Source: Asterella californica (lineage: Eukaryota > Streptophyta > Marchantiopsida > Marchantiales > Aytoniaceae). From it: 64,000 nucleotides of DNA. The stretch is taken from assembly GCA_036924285.1 (NCBI GenBank), contig JAYKYS010000005.1:2480001-2544000 (forward strand), written 5' to 3'. Positions 58,318 through 64,000 of the stretch are shown here, one piece after another; position 1 is the stretch's first letter, and every line of letters starts with the position of its first letter. The notes below the pieces were generated by a model, which saw only the letters and a list, made by a program, of their open reading frames with translations, was not told where the DNA came from and did no database searches. A program made the position numbers and the translations under genes.

Positions 58318-60210
58318 TGTTATCTTAGGAAGTGGCAGTTTCAGTGTAAAATTAGATAGAGTAAGTGAGGTATGAGAGGTCTACAACCCAAGGATAATAA
58401 GAGATGTAAATGATGTGTATAGAATTTATTTGTAGTCAGTGTCATTCAGTTTTTACTGTCACGTCAGTTTGGGCACCTCGGCTAGGTTGACCGAGTGCGA
58501 AGTGACGCGTCCCGGTAAGGCCGTTCGAGCCGTTAAGACGAGTTGGTGGGAGAGCCCACTAGGGGTAAACTTCGCAGGTAGGGCTTGGAGACCTTAGTTC
58601 TTTGAGTTGAGTCTTCAAGCTCCAGGCTATGGTGGATAGTCTAGTTGAGTGTAATCCGGATTCTCTTCGCGTTTAGAGTGGGTTTGGCTTGACCGTTTGT
58701 GAGTAATCCTTGTTGTGGTGTTGGAGATGGTAATTTCTCTATACAGATTACTCAAAGAACTGAGTGCAGGTCGAGGCGGAGTTCAGTAAGAGCTCGCTGA
58801 TCTGAAATCTGAAATCGTCCGCTGGTATCTTCGGGCGTTGTCGTTCGTGCTTGATTGTGTGGAGCCGTGATCGAGGTGTGTGGGCGTCGTGCTACATTGC
58901 TGGTCGCAGATCGATTTGCTGTTGTTGGGGTCGAGTAGAGATTTCTGTCATGCGGAAGCGCTGCAGAAATTTTGCGGAATGTTCTTGAAGTGTGTTGTTG
59001 GAGCCGGATTGCGCGTTTGGGCGTAGCAGCTGAAATACTTGTCAATGGAGGCTTCGAGGAGCAGGGGTGCGGAGGCGTGAGAGCGGAGTGCGAGAGTGCG
59101 GAGGCGGAGCGGAGCCTGAGCCTGAGCCTGAGCTCGAGCCCGCGCCCGCCGCAAGCCAGCTTGCTGGCGTGCGTGAGAGAGGTATCCAAGTTCTAGTGTG
59201 TGGGAAGTGTAAAACCAGCTGGTCACCCATCGCAACACTATTTCTGGACTTGGACTCCTGACTTTGTAGTCTTAGCTTTGGCTTTACCACTAGACCAATA
59301 GCTCTTGGTGTCCTACAGGGATGCGTGCAAGTACTTATGGACTTGTTTAAGGTAGTAGGAGACCTTCTCGCACGTTCCTAGAGGAGTGGTAGGGCGACCC
59401 CATAGTATTAGGGGTAAGCTATAGTTGTGGTAGTGTTTGCCTATACCGTAGAGACGCGTATGTAGGCAGTTGGTGGCAGTTGTCTTGGGTGAGCTAGTAG
59501 AGCTACCACGTGGATGTTTTTGGAGCTACTAGAGGTGTGGATATCTAGATAGTGACCTCCAGTGTCAGTTACGACAGTTGGTAACCATATATTGTGCATG
59601 TGGTCATCGACGAGGAGACGTCAGTCCGGATGGGGCTGGGTTTCTCTTTATGTGGATGTTTGAGTGTGGAGGGTTATCGTTTGGACTTCTTGTGGTTAGA
59701 ACCCCTCCATATTCTGCTTCCTGTTTGTACGTCACGTTTGCTTGTGTTGGCGCTTGATTTCCGAAGTGAGTTCACTCCAGTGTCCTGTCGGTAGTGAGGC
59801 TGGAGTTGCGGACCAGTCAGACTACCTTTGTCTCTCTCACGGTGCGGTTGGAGTGACGACCAACAGACCGTGAGAGGCTGTCTGTGGTGATGGCAGGTAC
59901 AGGTTGCCCTTACCTTGATCGTCCTAGTAGGGGATAGGTGAGCTCAGTAGGAGCGGGGTTAGGCAAGTGGTGGTTACGGTGGTGACGGGGATTGCGACAT
60001 TCCAGTTGGGGAGTGTGTTAGCGGGATTCTCTCATCACGGAGTTCTCGGGAGGTTCTGGTGGAGACTTCTCGGACAGTGGGTATACACGGAGTGGGGTGA
60101 GGTACCGACTACCTACACCATTGCCGTCGGTTGTTTCAGAGGACGAGTCAGACGCAGACAGCGCGTTTTCTGGTGGTGAGTCTAGTGTCGCCACACCGTT
60201 GTTGTGGGAC
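58318..60210 (+). repeat. Presumed 5' LTR and leader of the methyltransferase retroelement
   Basis: Upstream of gag the DNA turns from AT-rich to GC-rich at about 58450. TGTTATCTTAGG at 58318 is a possible LTR start, and TATAGAATTTA at about 58419 a possible promoter. The 3' LTR is beyond the window, so no boundary, primer-binding site or target duplication can be proved. A GCCTGA hexamer repeat lies at about 59115-59135. Open frames here (for example 58752-59189, minus) are composition-driven. Confidence 0.35.
59205..59300 (-). repeat. Composite tRNA-like and 5S-like Pol III promoter sequence
   Basis: On the minus strand, TGGTCTAGTGG (A-box-like, about 59299-59289) is followed about 30 bp later by GGAGTCCAAGTCC (B-box-like, two mismatches). 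Then comes GCGATGGGTGACCAGCTGG, which shares GATGGGTGACC and CTGG with the C-box part of plant 5S rRNA. The stretch is too short for either RNA gene. A SINE head, or a 5S-derived segment like those in Cassandra-type LTRs, would explain it. Confidence 0.35.
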
Positions 60211-61716
60211 ATGGACAAGATCTATGGGGCCACGAAGGGGCCTCGACGTTACTCCGGTACAGTTGGTACCATTGAGCTGGATGACTTCATCCAGGAGTTC
60301 GACAGTTGGTGCGATCTGCAGCAGATGCGGAACCCACAGCTGTTTACACCCTTCATGGCGTGGAAGGGTTTGTTCCAGCACTTGGAGGGACCGCCGATGG
60401 ACGATTATCATGAGTTCAGGCGAGATTACAGTGTTGAGATCGAGTTGTGGAGACAACATTGGTCTCCCAACTACGTTTCTATCACTACTGGCGCAGTTTC
60501 GGGAGGCGTAGCACCTACGAGTTCGGGTGCCAGTAGCAGTGGTACAGCCACAAGTGGCGGAGTACCTATTAACGGTGCGTCCACAAGTAGTGGAGCAGGT
60601 GGTAGTGTGAGCGGGATACCACCAGGGTTTAACCATGTGGTTCAGTTCTTCCAATGTTTGAGGAAGAACTATCAGGGTGTGCGGACCGACAAGTTGAGGA
60701 GTCTGCAGGAGTTCCAGCGGAAGACTGGAGAGAGCCTACGCGAGGCGTTTACTCGCATGAGGCGGTTGATCAGCGTTACCCAAGGGGTGACGGAAGCACA
60801 GGCAGTCCAGTTCTGGTATGGGATACTAGACCGGGAGCTGCGTAGGAGAGTTAGAGATGCTACTCTTCTTAGAGATACCGCTCCGACGTTGGCGGTTGTC
60901 TTTAGTCTGGCTGAGCGGATTGAGCTCAACATGGTGGAGGAGAGGGTGGTGGTTGCTGGGTTCAGCAAGGAGACACCACATGGAGCGACCACCTCTTCTC
61001 GAGGATCACAGGCTATGCAACAGCGTGGTGGTGGTGGTGGTAAGGATCGTGCAGAGCAGTCACGATCGCATGGAGGTGTAGGAGGATCTGGTGGGCAGAA
61101 GCCCATGCCGTCCTTCTCTAGTCAGCAGCAAGCGGGTCCTTGCTGGACGTGTGATGGTCCTCATCAGCAGAGGGACTGTCCACAGAGGAGAGGTTATGAG
61201 ACGTCAGGGACATCAAGGACGTCTCCAGCAGTACCTAGGCAATGTGAGCATTGCGGACGACCTGGTCACAGTAGTGACCGTTGTTTTGATCTCCATCTCG
61301 AGTTGCGGCAAGAGAAGGCTGATCGTGGACGAAGCGGAGGAGCTCAGGGAGGCCGTGGTGGTCAAGCTGGAGGTAGAGGTCCAGCACCTGGGAGAGGACC
61401 GGTCGGTCCACCGCCTGCTACGACGTCAGAAGCAGGTATGGCTGCTCGGATTGAGCAGTTGGAGCAGAGGATAGCTAGTATGGCTATGGCTCAGCGGAGG
61501 TCAGGTGGAACAGAGGCTTCCACGTCTTATGGAGGAGAAGGAGATGACTTTGACTTCATGGCTGGTGTGGCGCAGATTGAGGCATCTGCGGCAGTGACTA
61601 GAGGTGCAGTACGTGCCTCTGAGCCACGAGGTGCGTCAGTGGAGTTGGATCCACAACGCGGAGAGGCTGGTAGACAGGCTAGGCTTCCCAGTCGTTCACG
61701 TTATCGGAGGCATTGA
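60211..61716 (+). CDS. LTR-retrotransposon Gag with two zinc knuckles
   Basis: The first ATG in this frame is 60211; the frame is open back to 60022 and the upstream part looks coding (acidic, Ser-rich), so the true start could be earlier. From the ATG there are 501 residues. The N-terminal part has IELDDFIQEFDSWC and PFMAWKGLFQHLEGP. A Ser/Gly/Thr-rich linker follows, then a Retrotrans_gag-like region with LQEFQRKTGESLREAFTRM and FWYGILDRELRRRV. Two CCHC knuckles follow: CWTCDGPHQQRDC (CX2CX3HX4C, one residue short of the usual spacing) and CEHCGRPGHSSDRC (canonical CX2CX4HX4C). The tail is Gly/Arg-rich with a short coiled segment (ARIEQLEQRIASM). The frame is unbroken over 1.5 kb, much fresher than the other retroelements here. 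It would form the particle and bind RNA. Confidence 0.88.
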   Translation: MDKIYGATKGPRRYSGTVGTIELDDFIQEFDSWCDLQQMRNPQLFTPFMAWKGLFQHLEGPPMDDYHEFRRDYSVEIELWRQHWSPNYVSITTGAVSGGVAPTSSGASSSGTATSGGVPINGASTSSGAGGSVSGIPPGFNHVVQFFQCLRKNYQGVRTDKLRSLQEFQRKTGESLREAFTRMRRLISVTQGVTEAQAVQFWYGILDRELRRRVRDATLLRDTAPTLAVVFSLAERIELNMVEERVVVAGFSKETPHGATTSSRGSQAMQQRGGGGGKDRAEQSRSHGGVGGSGGQKPMPSFSSQQQAGPCWTCDGPHQQRDCPQRRGYETSGTSRTSPAVPRQCEHCGRPGHSSDRCFDLHLELRQEKADRGRSGGAQGGRGGQAGGRGPAPGRGPVGPPPATTSEAGMAARIEQLEQRIASMAMAQRRSGGTEASTSYGGEGDDFDFMAGVAQIEASAAVTRGAVRASEPRGASVELDPQRGEAGRQARLPSRSRYRRH

Positions 61717-62297
61717 GGACCACATCTATGGTTCCTAAACGGCCTACTGATGGTGCAGTAGAGTTGGAGGCATCGACATCCAGGAGTGGGTGTGATGTGA
61801 GTCCATCTTCGACGTCTGTGGATGCGACGTCGAACCCGATGTTGGGGGCGGCTACAGCAGTTTTGCGAGCCCCACTATTCTCAGCCACGGATATGAGAGC
61901 ATTGGGAGTCAACTTGGCTCCAGTGTTCCAGTTGGCGGCCACGCTCAGTGAGAGCGAGGATGTAGTTATCTCTAGTGCTGAAGTAGTTCAGCGAGAGACG
62001 GTAGATGTGTCCATGGAGTCGAGGATCAGGACAGCTACCAGTGGTACTTGGCAAGCGACTGCTGCTAGGTTAGATGAGTTATCAGCTAGGCCGGCGATTG
62101 ACCGTGCTGGTTTGGCACCAGGTGTGGTGTTGTTGGACAACAGAAGTGGTATCTTCTGTTTGGTGGCACCTTCAGGGAAAGTGTATCGACCTCAGAAGGT
62201 CTTGTTAGACTCTGGAGCCCAACCGTTGATGTTGGGAAAGGCGGCGTGTATTGGTTTGGGTCTGAAGAAGTCCGAGATAGAGAGATGTCCATTCTAG
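61713..62297 (+). CDS. Pol N-terminus with aspartic protease motif, ends in TAG
   Basis: The frame opens at 61683 and has its first ATG at 61728. It overlaps the end of gag by 34 nt in the -1 frame. No canonical XXXYYYZ slippery heptamer is visible, so the mode of expression is unclear. A roughly 140-residue Ser/Thr/Ala-rich part is followed by VLLDSGAQPLMLGK, the retropepsin DSGA active site. The flap-side part and the closing DVLMGGAVLYLMGF motif lie after the TAG at 62295-62297, in the same frame. The stop therefore cuts the protease domain itself. It could be a CAG-to-TAG change or a readthrough stop. Confidence 0.8.
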   Translation: MRTTSMVPKRPTDGAVELEASTSRSGCDVSPSSTSVDATSNPMLGAATAVLRAPLFSATDMRALGVNLAPVFQLAATLSESEDVVISSAEVVQRETVDVSMESRIRTATSGTWQATAARLDELSARPAIDRAGLAPGVVLLDNRSGIFCLVAPSGKVYRPQKVLLDSGAQPLMLGKAACIGLGLKKSEIERCPF

Positions 62298-64000
62298 TTG
62301 CAGACATCTCTAGGGGGATCAGGAGGTACGGCTCTACACATGACACGTGAGATGTTGACGGTGAGAGTTCGGCCAGATCACCCCACGGATGGCTCTATAG
62401 TGAAGGCCAAGGCCATCGTTACAGCCGCAAAGTCTTATGATGTATTGATGGGAGGTGCTGTGTTGTACCTTATGGGGTTCGTGATTGACTATTGGGCAGA
62501 GACAGCATCTTACAGACCAGGTTGGCAGTCCGGTGAGGGACGAGTGAGCCGCTTACCAGTGCGGTTCAGTGCTAGAGTTGGGACGACGGAGCATACACCA
62601 GGAACGATGGCATCCGTTGCAGGATTCAGTTCGGTCATCACTTGGCCGGACGAGTTGGTGGAGGATAATGCCCATGCGGAGGATACTCCGATCTATGAGG
62701 AGGTGGAGGACATGCCTAGCATGTCTACGTTAGTACTATCTGCCTTGGATGTTCCACTATGGAGTTCGAGTGGAGAGTTGCAGCAGTATGCTGATCAGTT
62801 GGTGCAGCAGGCTTGGAGTGAAGCCTTTGTACCACCAGTAGAGGAACAAAGGGTTGTTCCTGCTACTGGCCCTGTGACCTTATCACCGTTGGATACGACT
62901 CCCATTGTGTGGCAGTATCCAGAGGAGGGTGTATGTGTGCTGGAGCTGTTTGGAGGGATCAGCACAGGTTTGGCTGCGGTATTGCAGGCAGGTATACAAG
63001 TACAGCGATACTTGTATGTGGAGAGAGATGAGATTGCGAGGCGCATCTCATTGCGACATGTGGCACGTTTGGTGGAAAGATATCCTGAGTTGCTGCCCAT
63101 ATCAGCTGTTAGAGGATACCAGCAAGCATTACCGTCGGATATTTCGCTGCTGGGGGCGCAGGATCTTACGTTTGTGGGCACCATTCACTTGGTGATAGCC
63201 GGATGGCCATGTCAAGGTCACACGCGTGCAGGGAGAGGTCAGGGTTTACATGACCCGCGATCTAGGATGTTCTGGGAGATGTTACGGATCCTACGACATC
63301 TCCAGATGCATCAGGTGGATTCTCCAGCGTACATCTTGGAGAACGTTCTTTTGTTGGGTGATGCTCGTACACAGTTGATGGCGAGTGTGCACCAAGTGCG
63401 GTCTTGGGTTGGACCAGCAGTGTTGTTGGATGCAGCGAGAGTGGGATCTCATGCACATCGTCCACGGTTGTGGTGGACGAACTTGTTACCGAGAGAGGTG
63501 CTTAAGCGCGCACACGATGGAGTGAGACGACCAGCGCACCTCACGGTTGATAGCATCTTGGATGCAGGACGACGATCTCAAGTAGTGAGAGTCGTCGATA
63601 GGTCACCCATGGCAGTGGTGAACCTAGTGGGACGGCCCATGGTAGCATTACCCACTTTGGTAAGCTTTCCAGCGTCACATGCTTACAGAGATGGAGGACC
63701 TGGGCTTGTGTGGGATGCTCAATTACGGCAGTTGGTGGAGCCCAATGCCGATGAGAGAGAGCGAGCGATGGGTTTCGCTACGAGTACGACGGCAGTAGCT
63801 TCGGTGTCGGAGGCTTCACGTCGTCAAGTATTGGGTCAAGCAATGGACTTGAATTGTTTGACATGGATTGTTAGCCTTGGATTGGCTGAGCAGCGTCGGA
63901 TGCGATCGACGGGTGTTACTGCTCGAGCACTCTTGAGCTCTTTGCCTATCGGGTCGGTGGAGGCAAAGGCTGGGGGCGAGGCACGTGGAGTTCGTCATCC
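62298..64000 (+). CDS. DNMT3-like C5 cytosine DNA methyltransferase in retroelement Pol (open at window end)
   Basis: The frame continues directly after the TAG with no stop for 567 codons and leaves the window. The rest of the protease comes first, then an acidic linker, then a complete C5 methyltransferase. Motif I is VLELFGGISTGL (62937 on), the S-adenosylmethionine pocket. Then YLYVERDE, and motif IV AGWPCQG with the catalytic Cys codon at 63210. GLHDPRSRMFWEMLRIL follows, then motif VI YILENV (Glu at 63339), motif VIII HRPRLWWTNL (63456-63485), an 85-residue target region, motif IX ERERAMGF (63756 on) and motif X RRQVLGQAMD (63819 on). The I-to-X order is not permuted, which excludes DRM. 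The short target region and the HRxRxxWxNL form resemble DNMT3. All key residues are present, so activity is plausible. Similar captures are known in dinoflagellate and charophyte retrotransposons. Reverse transcriptase and integrase should follow beyond the window. Confidence 0.9.
   Translation, partial: MQTSLGGSGGTALHMTREMLTVRVRPDHPTDGSIVKAKAIVTAAKSYDVLMGGAVLYLMGFVIDYWAETASYRPGWQSGEGRVSRLPVRFSARVGTTEHTPGTMASVAGFSSVITWPDELVEDNAHAEDTPIYEEVEDMPSMSTLVLSALDVPLWSSSGELQQYADQLVQQAWSEAFVPPVEEQRVVPATGPVTLSPLDTTPIVWQYPEEGVCVLELFGGISTGLAAVLQAGIQVQRYLYVERDEIARRISLRHVARLVERYPELLPISAVRGYQQALPSDISLLGAQDLTFVGTIHLVIAGWPCQGHTRAGRGQGLHDPRSRMFWEMLRILRHLQMHQVDSPAYILENVLLLGDARTQLMASVHQVRSWVGPAVLLDAARVGSHAHRPRLWWTNLLPREVLKRAHDGVRRPAHLTVDSILDAGRRSQVVRVVDRSPMAVVNLVGRPMVALPTLVSFPASHAYRDGGPGLVWDAQLRQLVEPNADERERAMGFATSTTAVASVSEASRRQVLGQAMDLNCLTWIVSLGLAEQRRMRSTGVTARALLSSLPIGSVEAKAGGEARGVRH

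Noticed and set aside
58752..59290. Overlapping minus-strand frames of 82-145 residues
   Set aside because: Composition is driven by a GCCTGA repeat and GC-rich DNA; no domain and three frames open at once.
60148..60654. Minus-strand 168-residue frame
   Set aside because: Antisense to the intact gag; Cys/Thr-rich composition mirrors the Ser/Gly-rich linker.
61683..61716. A classical -1 frameshift heptamer between gag and pol
   Set aside because: No XXXYYYZ sequence in the correct phase occurs within the overlap.
62937..63848. Calling the methyltransferase a DRM-type enzyme
   Set aside because: DRM proteins have permuted motif order; here motif I comes first and X last.
62298..64000. Treating the methyltransferase as a host gene beside the retroelement
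   Set aside because: It is in one frame with the rest of the protease domain after the TAG, with no intron signal or new gene start between.

Overview
This is plant nuclear DNA. It holds two intact host genes, both with introns, in a sea of decayed transposable elements. The first is a CLV1/BAM-type receptor kinase and the second is TRAPP subunit 6 (TRS33). AT-rich intergenic DNA, chromovirus and Ty1/copia debris, and a DNMT3-like gene order not found in flowering plants point to a non-seed land plant, most likely a bryophyte. I cannot fix the species from the sequence.

Layout. 0-0.6 kb: 3' end of a Ty1/copia element and its LTR. 4.0-7.5 kb (minus): the receptor kinase in two exons, with GC-neutral, CT-rich flanks to about 9.7 kb. 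10-33 kb: gene-poor DNA built from tandem duplications, perfect hairpins and a family of foldback elements. The terminal arms of these foldbacks carry three copies of a roughly 30-bp unit. A DUF659/hAT transposase remnant lies at 28 kb. 33.4-47.6 kb: a nest of broken retroelements. It includes a Ty3/gypsy family seen as gag, protease and integrase pieces, a chromovirus integrase split by another element's LTR and present in two inverted copies, and a non-LTR-type reverse transcriptase remnant. 48.8-51 kb: small elements with AGGGGTGTCAAAGTT-type ends. 53.4-56.6 kb (minus): TRS33 in four exons, all of whose splice sites can be read. 58.3-64.0 kb: the 5' half of an LTR retrotransposon running off the window.

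The most striking item is at the right end. After a gag with two zinc knuckles and an aspartic protease, the same reading frame continues into a complete C5 cytosine DNA methyltransferase. It has motifs I, IV with the PC dipeptide, VI ENV, VIII, IX and X in the unpermuted DNMT3-like order. It has no stop codon before the window ends, so it is easily missed by ORF callers that need one. One in-frame TAG at 62295 separates the protease N-terminal part from the rest. The element may be able to methylate DNA, possibly its own copies.

The host genes act separately: the receptor kinase at the plasma membrane in peptide (CLE-type) signalling, TRS33 in vesicle tethering at the Golgi. The remaining features are mobile DNA or unexplained repeats. 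All identifications rest on reading the sequence and remembered family motifs; no database search was run.
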